The position numbers and the translations under genes are program-made. Positions 33,290-42,680 of a stretch of 64,000 nt of DNA are shown in pieces. The stretch is from Gemmobacter lanyuensis (GTDB taxonomy: Bacteria > Pseudomonadota > Alphaproteobacteria > Rhodobacterales > Rhodobacteraceae): positions 246,180-310,179 of the forward strand of contig NZ_BMYQ01000001.1 in the NCBI RefSeq assembly GCF_014652355.1, read 5' to 3'. Numbering within the stretch: the stretch's first letter is position 1; every line of letters begins with the position of its first letter. The notes beneath the pieces are model-generated. The model saw only the letters and a list, made by a program, of their open reading frames with translations. It was not told the DNA's origin and made no database searches.

Positions 33290-33853
33290 ATGCCTGACGA
33301 TCTCGAGATCGACCTCGATGCCATCCAGCGCCGTATGGACGGCGCCATGAACGCGCTGAAGATGGAATTCGCCTCGCTGCGGACGGGCCGCGCCTCGGCC
33401 CAGATCCTGGACCCGATCCAGGTGGAAGCCTATGGCCAGATGACGCCGATCAACCAGCTTGGCACCGTCAACGTGCCCGAGCCGCGCATGGTCGTGATCA
33501 ACGTCTGGGACAAGGGCATGATCAACAAGGTCGAAAAGGCCATTCGTGAAAGCGGTCTGGGCATCAACCCGGTGACCGACGGCCCGCTGATCCGCCTGCC
33601 GATCCCGGAACTGAACGAACAGCGCCGCAAGGAACTGGCCAAGGTCGCCGCGGGCTATGCCGAAAGCTGCAAGGTGGCCATCCGCAACGTGCGCCGTGAC
33701 GGCATGGACCAGATCAAGAAGGCCAAGGCCGCCGGCATGTCGGAAGACGATCAGAAGATGTGGTCGGAAGAGGTGCAGGACCTGACCGACAAGCATATCG
33801 CCATGGTCGACAAGGCCCTGGAAACCAAACAGCAGGAAATCATGCAGGTCTGA
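33290..33853 (+). CDS. frr: Ribosome recycling factor
   Basis: This 187-residue factor splits post-termination ribosomes with EF-G. Family sequence is clear: [40 protein letters not shown], then [19 protein letters not shown] and the C-terminal [20 protein letters not shown]. The ATG at 33290 is preceded by GAGGA. It lies 127 bp after pyrH, the conserved order in most proteobacteria. Confidence 0.97.
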   Translation: MPDDLEIDLDAIQRRMDGAMNALKMEFASLRTGRASAQILDPIQVEAYGQMTPINQLGTVNVPEPRMVVINVWDKGMINKVEKAIRESGLGINPVTDGPLIRLPIPELNEQRRKELAKVAAGYAESCKVAIRNVRRDGMDQIKKAKAAGMSEDDQKMWSEEVQDLTDKHIAMVDKALETKQQEIMQV

Positions 33854-33893
33854 CGGCCTGCATCCGATCCCATCAGCCGCGAAGGGGCAGCAC

Positions 33894-34646
33894 TTGGCCG
33901 CCAGCGACACGCGATCAACCTCTGCCCCCGCCGGTTCCGGCAAAAAGGTGGAGCATGTGGCCATCATCATGGATGGCAACGGCCGCTGGGCCACAAATCG
34001 CGGCTGGCCGCGGCTTGTGGGCCACCGCAAGGGCGCCGAACGGGTGAAAGAGATCGTGCGCGCGGCGCCCGATCTCGGTATTCGCTGGCTGACCGTCTAT
34101 GCCTTTTCCACGGAAAACTGGAAACGGTCTACCGAAGAGGTGCTGGGCCTGATGGCCATCTTCGCGCGCTACATCGAACGCGAGGCTGATCGTCTTGCAG
34201 CCGAATCCGTGCGGATGCGCTTTATCGGCGATCGGTCGCGGCTGGACCCCAAGCTGCAAAAGCTCATGGCCGGGATCGAGGCGCGTACTGCCGCCTATAA
34301 CCGGCTGAACTTTACGATTGCCATCAACTATGGTGGCCGGGATGAAATCGTGCGCGCCACGCGCGACATTGCCCGCGCCGTGGCGCAGGGGCTGGTGAAG
34401 CCCGAACAGGTCACCGATCAGCTGATCGCGCAGCACCTGGATACCGCCGATCTGCCCGACCCGGATCTGGTGATCCGCACTTCGGGCGAGACGCGGACCT
34501 CGAACTTCCTGCCGTGGCAGGCGGCCTATGCCGAATATGAATTCACCGAAACGCTCTGGCCCGATTTCACGCCTGCCGAACTGGGCCGGATCGTGGCGCG
34601 CTTTGGCAACCGCGAGCGTCGCTTTGGCGGGGTGGTTGGCGCATGA
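33894..34646 (+). CDS. uppS: Isoprenyl transferase (undecaprenyl diphosphate synthase)
   Basis: This cis-prenyltransferase builds the C55 lipid carrier for peptidoglycan and surface polysaccharide. The 250 residues include VAIIMDGNGRWATNRGWPR with the catalytic Asp, the WLTVYAFSTENWKRS segment, and PDLVIRTSGETRTSNFLPWQ. The start is a TTG at 33894 with GAAGGGG six bases upstream; no in-frame ATG precedes the catalytic motif. The 3' end overlaps cdsA by 4 bp (ATGA). Confidence 0.95.
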   Translation: MAASDTRSTSAPAGSGKKVEHVAIIMDGNGRWATNRGWPRLVGHRKGAERVKEIVRAAPDLGIRWLTVYAFSTENWKRSTEEVLGLMAIFARYIEREADRLAAESVRMRFIGDRSRLDPKLQKLMAGIEARTAAYNRLNFTIAINYGGRDEIVRATRDIARAVAQGLVKPEQVTDQLIAQHLDTADLPDPDLVIRTSGETRTSNFLPWQAAYAEYEFTETLWPDFTPAELGRIVARFGNRERRFGGVVGA

Positions 34647-35428
34647 GCCGCACCTGGAATGATCTGATCCCCCGGCTTTTGTCCGGGGTGGTGATGCTGG
34701 GCCTGGGCACCTTGGCGATTTGGGCCGGGGGACTGGGCTTCCGGGCGCTGGTGATCCTCGTCACGGCGCTGATGATCTGGGAACTGGCGCGCATGACCGC
34801 GCGGCCCGGATCGGCCCCGGCCGAGGCGCTGGCGGCGGTGGCGGCGGCGGTGCTGGTGATGATCCTGCTGCTGCCGGGGGCCTTGCCCACGCTTCTGCTG
34901 CTGGTGCCGTCAATCCTTGGCCAGTTGCGGCCGCGCGCGGACCGCGTGGTCTTTGCCGCCTATGCGGTGGTGGTGATGGTCACGGGCTTTGGCCTGATCC
35001 TCTTGCGCGAAATGGGCGGGGCCACGACGATTCTCTGGATCGTGGCGCTGGTCGTGGCTTCGGATGTTATGGGCTATTTCGCCGGGCGTCTGCTGGGCGG
35101 GCCGAAGTTCTGGCCGCGCGTCAGCCCGAAAAAGACCTGGAGCGGCACGGTCGCAGGCTGGATCGGCGCGGCCTGCGTGGGCTGGGCCTTTCATGCGGCG
35201 GGGCTTGGCGGCGCGGCGCTGATCTGGATTTCGCCGCTGATCGCCTTTGCCGGTCAGCTGGGCGATATCGCCGAAAGCGCGATCAAGCGGCGCGCGGGCG
35301 TCAAGGACAGCTCGTCCCTGATCCCCGGTCATGGTGGGGTTCTGGATCGTTTTGATGCGCTGGCCTTTGCGGTGGTGCTGGTCTCGATCCTTGCCCATGT
35401 CGTCGATTTGCCTGTCTCCGGGGGCTGA
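34643..35428 (+). CDS. cdsA: Phosphatidate cytidylyltransferase
   Basis: This 261-residue inner-membrane enzyme makes CDP-diacylglycerol from phosphatidic acid and CTP. It has about seven helices and ends with the CDS signature: FAGQLGDIAESAIKRRAGVK followed by DSSSLIPGHGGVLDRFDAL. The segment YFAGRLLGGPKFWPRVSPKK is also typical. The start overlaps the uppS stop (ATGA). Confidence 0.94.
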   Translation: MSRTWNDLIPRLLSGVVMLGLGTLAIWAGGLGFRALVILVTALMIWELARMTARPGSAPAEALAAVAAAVLVMILLLPGALPTLLLLVPSILGQLRPRADRVVFAAYAVVVMVTGFGLILLREMGGATTILWIVALVVASDVMGYFAGRLLGGPKFWPRVSPKKTWSGTVAGWIGAACVGWAFHAAGLGGAALIWISPLIAFAGQLGDIAESAIKRRAGVKDSSSLIPGHGGVLDRFDALAFAVVLVSILAHVVDLPVSGG

Positions 35429-35431
35429 ACC

Positions 35432-36622
35432 ATGCGCCGCATTTCCATTTTCGGGGCGACCGGGTCGATTGGTGAACAGACCGTTGACCTGATGCTTCAC
35501 CACGGCGGGGCTGAAACCTTTCGCACCGTGGCGCTGACCGGCGGGCGTAATGTGGCGCGTCTGGCCGAAATGGCGCGCGCCCTGCGTGCCGAAGTGGCCG
35601 TGACCGCCTTTGACGATTGCCTGCCCGCCCTGCGCGCGGCTTTGGCCGGCAGCGGGATCGAGGCCGCGGCAGGCGAGGTGGCGCTTCTTGAGGCCGCTGA
35701 TCGCCCGGCCGATTGGATCATGTCCGCGATCGTCGGGGCGGCGGGGCTTGCGCCCGGCTTCCACGCGCTGCGCCACGGCACGACGCTGGCCCTTGCGAAC
35801 AAGGAAAGCCTTGTCACCGCAGGCCCACTTCTGATGGCCGAGGCCGCGCGCCACGGCGCCCGCATCCTGCCGGTCGACAGCGAACACAGCGCCATCTTTC
35901 AGGCGCTGGTGGGCGAGGATCTGGCCGCCGTCGAACGCATCGTGCTGACTGCTTCGGGCGGGGCGCTGCGCGACTGGCCGCTGGAGCGGCTGGCCCGCGC
36001 CACCGTGGCCGAGGCGCTGGCCCACCCCAACTGGTCGATGGGGCAGCGCATCACCATCGACAGCGCCTCGATGTTCAACAAGGCGCTCGAAGTTATCGAG
36101 ACGCGCGAATATTTCGGCGTGGCGCCTGAACAGATCGAAGTCATCATCCATCCCGAAAGCATCATCCATTCGATGGTTGGCTATCGCGACGGGGCAATGA
36201 TGGCACATCTGGGGGCGGCGGATATGCGCCATGCCATCGGCTATGCGCTGAACTGGCCCGAGCGGGCCGATCTGCCGGTGGCGCGGCTGGATTTCGCAGC
36301 GCTGGCGCAGCTGACCTTCCGCGCGCCCGAGGATGCCCGCTACCCCGCCCTGCGCCTTGCGCGCGAGGTCATGGCGACGCGCGGTCTGGCGGGCGCGGCC
36401 TTCAATGCGGCGAAGGAAATCGCTCTCGATCATTTCATTGGCGCGCGGATCGGATTTGCCGATATGGCGGGAGTGGTGGAAGACACGCTCGCCGCGCTTT
36501 CGCGCCGGAACGGCCTTGGAAATGCCCCGATGGGGCTGGAAGACGTTTTGTCGATGGATCGGATCGCCCGTGCGGAAGCCGAAACCTGTGCCCTCGCGCT
36601 GGCTGCGCGACGGGCGGGGTAA
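35432..36622 (+). CDS. dxr: 1-deoxy-D-xylulose 5-phosphate reductoisomerase
   Basis: Dxr is the first committed enzyme of the non-mevalonate isoprenoid pathway, making 2-C-methyl-D-erythritol 4-phosphate. The 396-residue protein has the NADPH-binding start ISIFGATGSIGEQTVDL, the segments LALANKESLVTAG and ILPVDSEHSAIFQAL, and the metal-binding region with IDSASMFNKALEVIE and HPESIIHSMV. It lies 3 bp after cdsA, within the uppS-cdsA-dxr-rseP unit, and supplies precursors that UppS and MiaA use. Confidence 0.97.
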   Translation: MRRISIFGATGSIGEQTVDLMLHHGGAETFRTVALTGGRNVARLAEMARALRAEVAVTAFDDCLPALRAALAGSGIEAAAGEVALLEAADRPADWIMSAIVGAAGLAPGFHALRHGTTLALANKESLVTAGPLLMAEAARHGARILPVDSEHSAIFQALVGEDLAAVERIVLTASGGALRDWPLERLARATVAEALAHPNWSMGQRITIDSASMFNKALEVIETREYFGVAPEQIEVIIHPESIIHSMVGYRDGAMMAHLGAADMRHAIGYALNWPERADLPVARLDFAALAQLTFRAPEDARYPALRLAREVMATRGLAGAAFNAAKEIALDHFIGARIGFADMAGVVEDTLAALSRRNGLGNAPMGLEDVLSMDRIARAEAETCALALAARRAG

Positions 36623-36654
36623 CGGCCGCGACGGGCTGACAAAAGGACAGGCAG

Positions 36655-37989
36655 TTGGAACTGGTCGGATTTCTCCCGGATTTCGGGAACCTCGCCCTCA
36701 CGCTGGTCGCCTTTGTGGCGGCGCTTTCGGTGATCGTTGCGGTGCATGAATACGGCCATTACATCGTCGGCCGCTGGTCGGGCATCCACGCCGAGGTTTT
36801 CAGCCTGGGTTTCGGCCCCACGCTGTTCAGCCGGGTGGACCGCCGCGGGACGCGCTGGCAGATCGCGGCCTTGCCCTTCGGCGGCTATGTGAAATTCCTG
36901 GGCGACAGCAACGCCGCCTCTGGCAAGGATGGCGCGGCGATGGCGGCGCTGCCCGAGGATGAGCTGCGCCGCACCATGCATGGCGCCCCCCTTTGGGCGC
37001 GTGCGGCCACGGTGGCGGCTGGGCCGGTGTTCAACTTCATTCTCGCGATCCTGATCTTTGCCGGGTATTTCTGGGTCGCGGGTATTGCGACCAACCAGCC
37101 GGTCGTCGGCGTGGTCAAGCCCGCGCCGGGGGCCGAGGTGTTGCAGGCTGGCGACCGTATCACCGCGCTGGGGGACACGCCCACCCCGGATCTGGAAAGC
37201 TTCCTCAAGGCCGCGCGCGACTTGCCCGTCTCTGCGACGGCCACCTATACCGTCGAACGGGCGGGCGCCGAGGTCGACCTGACCGGCCCCTATCCCTATC
37301 CGCCCTATGTGGACAGCGTGCAGCCCCTGTCGGCCGCCGCCGAGGCCGGGGTGCTGGAGGGCGATTTCGTGCAGGCGATCAACGGCCAGCCGGTCCAGAG
37401 CTTTGACGACATGCGCGACATCGTCGGCAATTCGGGTGGCGCGCCGGTGACGCTGCAGCTGATCCGGGATGGCGCGGGTCTGGAGCTGACCATGACTCCC
37501 CGCCGCGTGGACATGCCCAAGCCCGAGGGCGGGTTTGAAACCCGCTGGCTGGTGGGGCTGGGCGGCGGGCTGGTCTTCACCCCGGAATTGCGCAGCCCCG
37601 GCGTGATCGAGGGCTTGGGTCTGGCCGTGCAGCAGCTGATCAATGTCGTGAGCACCAGCCTTTCCGGCCTGTGGCACATGATCACGGGCGCGATTTCCAC
37701 CTGCAACCTGCAAGGGCCGCTGGGCATTGCCGAAACCTCGGGGGCCGCAGCCTCGATGGGGGCGGGCAGCTTCATCCTGTTCATCGCCACGCTTTCGACC
37801 GCAGTCGGGATGATGAACCTTTTCCCGGTGCCGGTGCTGGATGGCGGCCATCTGGTGTTTCACGCCTATGAGGCGGTGACGGGCCGCCCGCCGTCGGACC
37901 GGGCGCTGCGCGGGCTGATGACGGTGGGGCTGACGCTCTTGCTCAGCATGATGCTTTTTGCGCTGACGAACGATCTGTTCTGCCCGTGA
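36655..37989 (+). CDS. rseP: Site-2 membrane metalloprotease RseP
   Basis: This 444-residue intramembrane zinc protease cleaves anti-sigma factors and remnant signal peptides. The zinc motif HEYGH is in the first helix (VAVHEYGHYIVGR, residues about 29-41). Two PDZ-like domains occupy the middle (PAPGAEVLQAGDRITALGD and EAGVLEGDFVQAING). The distal motif NLFPVPVLDGGHL carries the third ligand. The start is a TTG at 36655 with AAAAGGA upstream; no ATG is better placed. It lies 32 bp after dxr. Confidence 0.95.
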   Translation: MELVGFLPDFGNLALTLVAFVAALSVIVAVHEYGHYIVGRWSGIHAEVFSLGFGPTLFSRVDRRGTRWQIAALPFGGYVKFLGDSNAASGKDGAAMAALPEDELRRTMHGAPLWARAATVAAGPVFNFILAILIFAGYFWVAGIATNQPVVGVVKPAPGAEVLQAGDRITALGDTPTPDLESFLKAARDLPVSATATYTVERAGAEVDLTGPYPYPPYVDSVQPLSAAAEAGVLEGDFVQAINGQPVQSFDDMRDIVGNSGGAPVTLQLIRDGAGLELTMTPRRVDMPKPEGGFETRWLVGLGGGLVFTPELRSPGVIEGLGLAVQQLINVVSTSLSGLWHMITGAISTCNLQGPLGIAETSGAAASMGAGSFILFIATLSTAVGMMNLFPVPVLDGGHLVFHAYEAVTGRPPSDRALRGLMTVGLTLLLSMMLFALTNDLFCP

Positions 37990-37992
37990 TGG

Positions 37993-38010
37993 CATCCATC
38001 CCTATGGATG
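37993..38010. repeat. Small inverted repeat after rseP
   Basis: CATCCAT and ATGGATG flank a 4-nt loop, 3 bp after the rseP stop codon. No T tract follows, so it is at best a weak terminator or mRNA-stabilising hairpin. Confidence 0.25.
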
Positions 38011-38081
38011 GATCAACATAGCCCTAATGATGCCATATTCACCTGCTAAGCTTGCCGAGTGATGAGAAGTGGGTGAAGACG

Positions 38082-38222
38082 ATGCAAACCGTCATGAATG
38101 GCTACCGTGGTCTGTCGTTCCTTGTGGGGCTGAATTGGGATTGGCTTGTCATGCTGGCCGCGATTCTGGGCGGGCTGCTTTCAGGGGCCTTCGTCGGCGC
38201 CCTGCTGACCGCGACCCCCTGA
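38082..38222 (+). CDS. 46-residue single-helix membrane protein
   Basis: An ATG at 38082 opens a 46-codon frame ending in TGA at 38220-38222. The peptide begins MQTVMNGYRGLSFLVGLNWD, continues into one membrane helix (residues about 20-42, rich in Leu, Ala and Gly) and ends TATP. The codon choice is GC-rich at third positions like its neighbours, and a GGTGAAG lies upstream. Similar NGYRGLS...GLNWD peptides are, to my recollection, widespread as unannotated small proteins in Rhodobacterales. Its position between rseP and bamA suggests an envelope role, which is inference only. Confidence 0.7.
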   Translation: MQTVMNGYRGLSFLVGLNWDWLVMLAAILGGLLSGAFVGALLTATP

Positions 38223-38310
38223 AAGGCCGGCGTCGCCCCCTGGCAGCGATGCAGGGGTGCAGCGGTTGTGTCGAACCCCGCCCACAGCCGCAAAACTTGC
38301 CCCGCGCCTT

Positions 38311-38339
38311 TTGACAACAGGTGGCTTTGCCGCTAGTCA
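38311..38339 (+). promoter_or_regulatory. Candidate bamA promoter
   Basis: A consensus -35 TTGACA (38311-38316) is followed after 17 bp by TAGTCA (38334-38339), a weak -10. The predicted transcription start falls 5' of the ATG at 38372. This supports that start codon over the GTG at 38321, which lies inside the promoter. Confidence 0.45.
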
Positions 38340-38371
38340 GAGGCAGGAATGATCTTCAGATAGGGCAGGCC

Positions 38372-40768
38372 ATGGTTCAGGCAGATCGCGCGATTTCGCG
38401 GCAAGGTAACCGCAAGGCGCAACTGATGCGCGGCGTGGCGATCGGCCTTTTCATGGGTGCTTCAAGCCTGTCCATGCCGGTTGTGCTGCCTGCACAGGCG
38501 CAAGCCTTTGATCCGGCGCAGGTGACGGTTGAAGGCAATCAGAATGTCGATGTCGCCTCGATCCTGAAACTGGCGGGAATCGCCAAGGGCAAGCCGCTGT
38601 CGGCCGGGGCGCTGAATGACGCCTATCAGGGCTTGCAGAATTCGGGCCTTTTCGAAGAGGTCTCGGTCGCGCCGCAGGGCAACCGGCTGGTGATCCGCGT
38701 CAAGGAATACCCGATCGTCAATGCCATCAACTTTGAAGGCAATTCGCGCCTCAAGGACGAGGCATTGGCCGAGATCGTGCAATCGAAGGCCCGCCGCGTC
38801 TATTCGCCCGCTCAGGCCGAAGCTGATGCCGCATCGATCGCCGAAGGCTATCGCGAGCAGGGGCGGCTTGCCGCCACCGTGACCCCTAAGGTCATCCGTC
38901 GCGACGGCAACCGCGTCGATCTGGTGTTCGAGATCACCGAAGGCAAGACGGTCGAGGTTGAGCGCCTGTCCTTCGTCGGCAACCGCGCCTTCAGCGACCG
39001 CCGCCTGCGTCAGGTGCTGCAGACCAAGCAGGCCGGCATCCTGCGTAACCTGATCAAGCGCGATACGCTGCGCCCCGAACAGCTGCAGATCGACAAGCAG
39101 CTTTTGAGCGATTTCTACCTGTCGCGCGGCTATATCGATGTGCAGGTTCTGGATGCTGCGGCAGAAGTCGCGCGCGAACGTGACGGCGTTTTCGTGACCT
39201 TCACCCTGAAGGAAGGCCAGCAATTCAAATTCGGTCAGATCACCGCGGTCAGCGAGATCGAGGGTCTGGATGCGGCCGAATTCGAGCAGGCGTTGCGTCT
39301 GCGGTCCGGCACCATCTATTCGCCTGCCGATATTGAGACGAACATCGCCCGGCTTGAGACGCTCGCGCTCAAAAAAGGGCTGACCTTCGTGGCGATTGAG
39401 CCGGTCGTAACCCGGAATGAGGCTGCGCGCACGCTGGATGTGGCCTTCACGCTGAAGCGCGGTCAGAAGACCTTCGTGGAACGTATTGATATTGAAGGCA
39501 ATACCACCACGCTGGACGAGGTGGTCCGCCGTCAGTTCCGTACTGTGGAAGGCGACCCCTTCAATCCGCGCGAGATTCGGCAATCGGCCGAACGCATCCG
39601 CGCGCTTGGGTATTTTGCCGATGCCAAGGTGGATGCCGAACCGGGTTCGAGCGCGGATCAGGTCGTGGTCAACGTCGATGTCGAAGAACAGCCGACCGGC
39701 TCTCTGTCGCTGGGGGCAAGCTATGGCGTATCGTCGGGGCCGGGTTTCAACATCGGGCTGCAGGAAACCAACTTCCTCGGGCGGGGGCAGACGGTCGGTC
39801 TGAACATCTCGACCGCGTCGGATTCGACCGACAGTTCGATCACCTTCATCGAACCTGCCTTCCTGGGCCGCGATCTGAAGTTCAAGTTCAACGCCTATTA
39901 CCGTGAGACGGACAATGAAAACGCCACCTATGACAGCCGTCTCATCGGCATCATCCCGGCGATCGAATTCCCGCTGAGCGAGGCGGGGCGGTTGGAACTG
40001 CGCGCCTTCGCGAAACAGTCGTCGATTTTCGATGTCTATGCGGGCGAAGATGCCAACGAGGATGGCGATTTCACCGATGATGGCGACACGCTGCCCACCT
40101 CGTCGATCATCGGGGATGATGCGGCGCGGGGCTCGCTTCTGTCGACCGGGCTGGGTGCGACTTATACCTTCGACAACCGCGTGACGGGCCTGAACCCGCG
40201 CGGTGGGGTGCTTCTGCGCTTTGGTCTGGATTATTCGGGCCTGGGCGGGGATGTGGAAAGCGTCGCCATGACGACGCTGGCCATGGCCGAACAGAAAATC
40301 TGGAACGAAGATGTCACCGTCCGCGCGATTTTCGAGGCCGGGGCTCTGCATATGCTGGGCAATGAACCCAGCCGCGTGACTGACCGCTTCTTCGCGAATG
40401 GCAAGATCCGCGGGTTTGAACCTGCAGGCATCGGCCCGCGCGATCCCGCCAATACCGATGGCGATGCGCTGGGGGGCAATATGTTTGCCGTCGCGCGTTT
40501 TGAAGCCGATTTCCCGCTGGGTCTGCCCGAGGAATATGGCATGTCGGGGGGCCTGTTTGCCGATATCGGTTCGGTCTGGAGCCTGGATGACGTCTCGGGC
40601 TATCAGAACCCGGTGGATGACGGGTTCCACCTCCGTTCTTCGATCGGGGTTTCGGTGTTCTGGACCACGCCCATCGGCCCGCTGCGCTTCAACTTTGCCA
40701 AGGCGCTGAACAAGCAGGACTACGACAAAGAGCAGGTCTTCGACCTGACGATCTCGACCCAGTTCTGA
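38372..40768 (+). CDS. bamA: Outer-membrane protein assembly factor BamA
   Basis: With the ATG at 38372 the protein has 798 residues. It has an N-terminal signal peptide with a long basic region (cleavage near AQAQA-FDP), then five POTRA repeats of about 75 residues (for example NAINFEGNSRLKDEALAEIV and VERIDIEGNTTTLDEVVRRQ). The C-terminal 16-strand barrel includes the RGFEP-type lid (IRGFEPAGIGPRD) and the final F of the beta signal (DLTISTQF). BamA folds barrel proteins into the outer membrane. It is followed by skp after 1 bp. Confidence 0.96.
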   Translation: MVQADRAISRQGNRKAQLMRGVAIGLFMGASSLSMPVVLPAQAQAFDPAQVTVEGNQNVDVASILKLAGIAKGKPLSAGALNDAYQGLQNSGLFEEVSVAPQGNRLVIRVKEYPIVNAINFEGNSRLKDEALAEIVQSKARRVYSPAQAEADAASIAEGYREQGRLAATVTPKVIRRDGNRVDLVFEITEGKTVEVERLSFVGNRAFSDRRLRQVLQTKQAGILRNLIKRDTLRPEQLQIDKQLLSDFYLSRGYIDVQVLDAAAEVARERDGVFVTFTLKEGQQFKFGQITAVSEIEGLDAAEFEQALRLRSGTIYSPADIETNIARLETLALKKGLTFVAIEPVVTRNEAARTLDVAFTLKRGQKTFVERIDIEGNTTTLDEVVRRQFRTVEGDPFNPREIRQSAERIRALGYFADAKVDAEPGSSADQVVVNVDVEEQPTGSLSLGASYGVSSGPGFNIGLQETNFLGRGQTVGLNISTASDSTDSSITFIEPAFLGRDLKFKFNAYYRETDNENATYDSRLIGIIPAIEFPLSEAGRLELRAFAKQSSIFDVYAGEDANEDGDFTDDGDTLPTSSIIGDDAARGSLLSTGLGATYTFDNRVTGLNPRGGVLLRFGLDYSGLGGDVESVAMTTLAMAEQKIWNEDVTVRAIFEAGALHMLGNEPSRVTDRFFANGKIRGFEPAGIGPRDPANTDGDALGGNMFAVARFEADFPLGLPEEYGMSGGLFADIGSVWSLDDVSGYQNPVDDGFHLRSSIGVSVFWTTPIGPLRFNFAKALNKQDYDKEQVFDLTISTQF

Positions 40769-40769
40769 G

Positions 40770-41369
40770 ATGGCGCGAGGGCGTGCATTTGCCTTGGGGG
40801 CGGTGGTGTCGATCCTGTCGACACTGCCCGCCTTGGCGCAGGAACCCGCTGCCGCAGCGGCTGCGCCGGGGGCAGCGCTTGCCGGTGTACATAGCCAGAT
40901 TGCCGTGATCGAGCAGGATCAGCTTTATATGCGCACACGTTATGGCCAGGCGATGCAGGCCCGTTCTGACGCCGCGCGCAGGGCCCTGCAGGCAGAGAAT
41001 CAGAAGCTCGAGGCTGCGCTTGAGGCGGAAGAACGCGATCTCACCAATCGCCGTGCCGCCATGACACCCGAGGAGTTTCGTCCCCTTTCCGAGGACTTCA
41101 ACGAAAAGGTCAAAGGCATCCGCGCGGCGCAGGATACCAAGGCCCGCTCGCTGACGACCCAGATGGAGGAAGATCGCGGCCGGTTCCGTGAAGTGGCCGG
41201 TCCCGTGCTTGCCGAACTTCTGCGCGAACTGGGTGCGGTGGTCCTTATCGACAAATCGACCGTCGTTCTGTCGCTGGATGCCATTGACATCACGGATCGT
41301 GCGATAGCCAAGATTGATGCCGTGCTGGGCGATGGTGCCACGCCCGCAGCCCCCACCCCCAAGCCATGA
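40770..41369 (+). CDS. skp: OmpH/Skp-family periplasmic chaperone
   Basis: This 199-residue protein has a signal peptide ([17 protein letters not shown]). The mature part has the OmpH arrangement: a beta strand with [17 protein letters not shown], long paired helices rich in Glu, Arg and Ala ([20 protein letters not shown]), and a final strand region with [12 protein letters not shown]. Skp holds unfolded outer-membrane proteins in the periplasm and passes them to BamA. The start is one base after the bamA stop. Confidence 0.9.
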   Translation: MARGRAFALGAVVSILSTLPALAQEPAAAAAAPGAALAGVHSQIAVIEQDQLYMRTRYGQAMQARSDAARRALQAENQKLEAALEAEERDLTNRRAAMTPEEFRPLSEDFNEKVKGIRAAQDTKARSLTTQMEEDRGRFREVAGPVLAELLRELGAVVLIDKSTVVLSLDAIDITDRAIAKIDAVLGDGATPAAPTPKP

Positions 41370-41409
41370 CGAAGGCTGCCCCATGGATGGCAGCCGCAAG
41401 GAGACCCCG

Positions 41410-41877
41410 ATGACCGAAACCCCCGCAGCCCCGCTTTCTGCCGATCTGGACCTGATCCAGCGCATCATCCCGCATCGCTACCCCTTCCTGTTGGTGGATA
41501 AGGTCCGCGACATCGTGGTGAACGAAAGCTGCGTCGGCATCAAATGCGTCACCATGAACGAACCGCAGTTCACCGGGCATTTCCCCGGCATGCCGGTTTT
41601 CCCCGGTGTGATGATCATCGAGGCGATGGCCCAGACCTCGGGCATTCTGGTCGGCCTGTCGATGGATCTGGTGGACAAGAACGCCAAGGTTTTCTTCATG
41701 GGTGTTGACGGGGTAAAATTCCGTCGCAAAGTGGTGCCGGGCGATGTGCTGGAATTGCATGTCAAGGCGCTGCGCGGCGGTGGCAAGGTCTGGAAATTCG
41801 AGGGTCGCGCCATGGTTGATGGCGAACTGGCCTGCGAGGCGACCTTCACCGCCATGTTCGATCTGCCGAAGGCCTGA
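41410..41877 (+). CDS. fabZ: 3-hydroxyacyl-[acyl-carrier-protein] dehydratase FabZ
   Basis: This 155-residue hotdog-fold enzyme has the catalytic histidine in [14 protein letters not shown] and the acidic partner in [15 protein letters not shown]. It removes water from 3-hydroxyacyl-ACP in fatty acid synthesis and competes with LpxA for 3-hydroxyacyl-ACP. The ATG at 41410 has AAGGAG six bases upstream, so it is preferred over an ATG nine codons earlier. In many proteobacteria lpxD lies between skp and fabZ; here it does not. Confidence 0.96.
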   Translation: MTETPAAPLSADLDLIQRIIPHRYPFLLVDKVRDIVVNESCVGIKCVTMNEPQFTGHFPGMPVFPGVMIIEAMAQTSGILVGLSMDLVDKNAKVFFMGVDGVKFRRKVVPGDVLELHVKALRGGGKVWKFEGRAMVDGELACEATFTAMFDLPKA

Positions 41878-41880
41878 CCC

Positions 41881-42669
41881 ATGACCGGAACCCGCATCCA
41901 CCCGATGGCCGTAGTCGAGCCGGGCGCCCAGATCGGCCCCGGCTGCGAAATCGGCCCCTTCGCCGTCATCGGTCCCGAGGTCACGCTGGGTGCGGGGGTT
42001 GTGGTCAAACCGCATGGTGTTGTCACGGGCTGGACCGAGATCGGCGATGAAACCGTGATCTTCCCCGGCGCCGTCGTGGGCGAGGTGCCACAGGATCTGA
42101 AGTTCCGCGGCGAACGCACCCGGCTTGTGGTGGGCAAGCGCTGCAAGATCCGCGAAGGTGCCACGCTGAACACTGGCACCGAAGGGGGTGGCGGGGTGAC
42201 CCGCATCGGCGATGATGTACTGATGATGACCGGCGCCCATGTCGGCCATGACGCGATTCTGGGCGATCGGGTGATCCTGGCCAATCAGGCCGCCATCGCC
42301 GGGCATTGCCAGATCGGGGATGACGTGATCATCGGCGGGCTTTCGGGCGTGCATCAATGGGTCCGCGTGGGCAAGGGTGCCATCATCGGCGCCGTGACCA
42401 TGGTCACCAATGACGTGGTGCCCTACGGTCTGGTGCAGGGGCCGCGCGGGGTGCTGGACGGGTTGAACCTTGTCGGCCTCAAGCGGCGCGGTGTTGACCG
42501 GCGCGAGATTACTGCCCTGCGTGCCGCCTATCAGATGCTTGCGCAGGGCGAGGGGTCGTTCCTGGACCGCGCGCGCAAGCTCGCCGAAGAAAATGACAGC
42601 GATTATGTGCGCGAGATGACGGATTTCATCCTCGGCGCCTCGGATCGCAGCTTCCTGACCCCCAAGTAA
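41881..42669 (+). CDS. lpxA: Acyl-[ACP]-UDP-N-acetylglucosamine O-acyltransferase
   Basis: LpxA catalyses the first step of lipid A synthesis. The 262-residue protein shows the left-handed beta-helix hexapeptides (IGPGCEIGPFAVIGPEVTLG), the catalytic-region segment TGAHVGHDAILGDRVILAN, and a helical C terminus. It starts 3 bp after fabZ. The GGLSGVHQWVRVGKGAIIG run is typical of the family. Confidence 0.96.
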   Translation: MTGTRIHPMAVVEPGAQIGPGCEIGPFAVIGPEVTLGAGVVVKPHGVVTGWTEIGDETVIFPGAVVGEVPQDLKFRGERTRLVVGKRCKIREGATLNTGTEGGGGVTRIGDDVLMMTGAHVGHDAILGDRVILANQAAIAGHCQIGDDVIIGGLSGVHQWVRVGKGAIIGAVTMVTNDVVPYGLVQGPRGVLDGLNLVGLKRRGVDRREITALRAAYQMLAQGEGSFLDRARKLAEENDSDYVREMTDFILGASDRSFLTPK

Positions 42670-42680
42670 GGCCCGCCGAT

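Noticed and set aside
38462-40630. 722-codon open frame antisense to bamA
   Set aside because: Mirror of bamA with no domain signature; bamA itself is certain.
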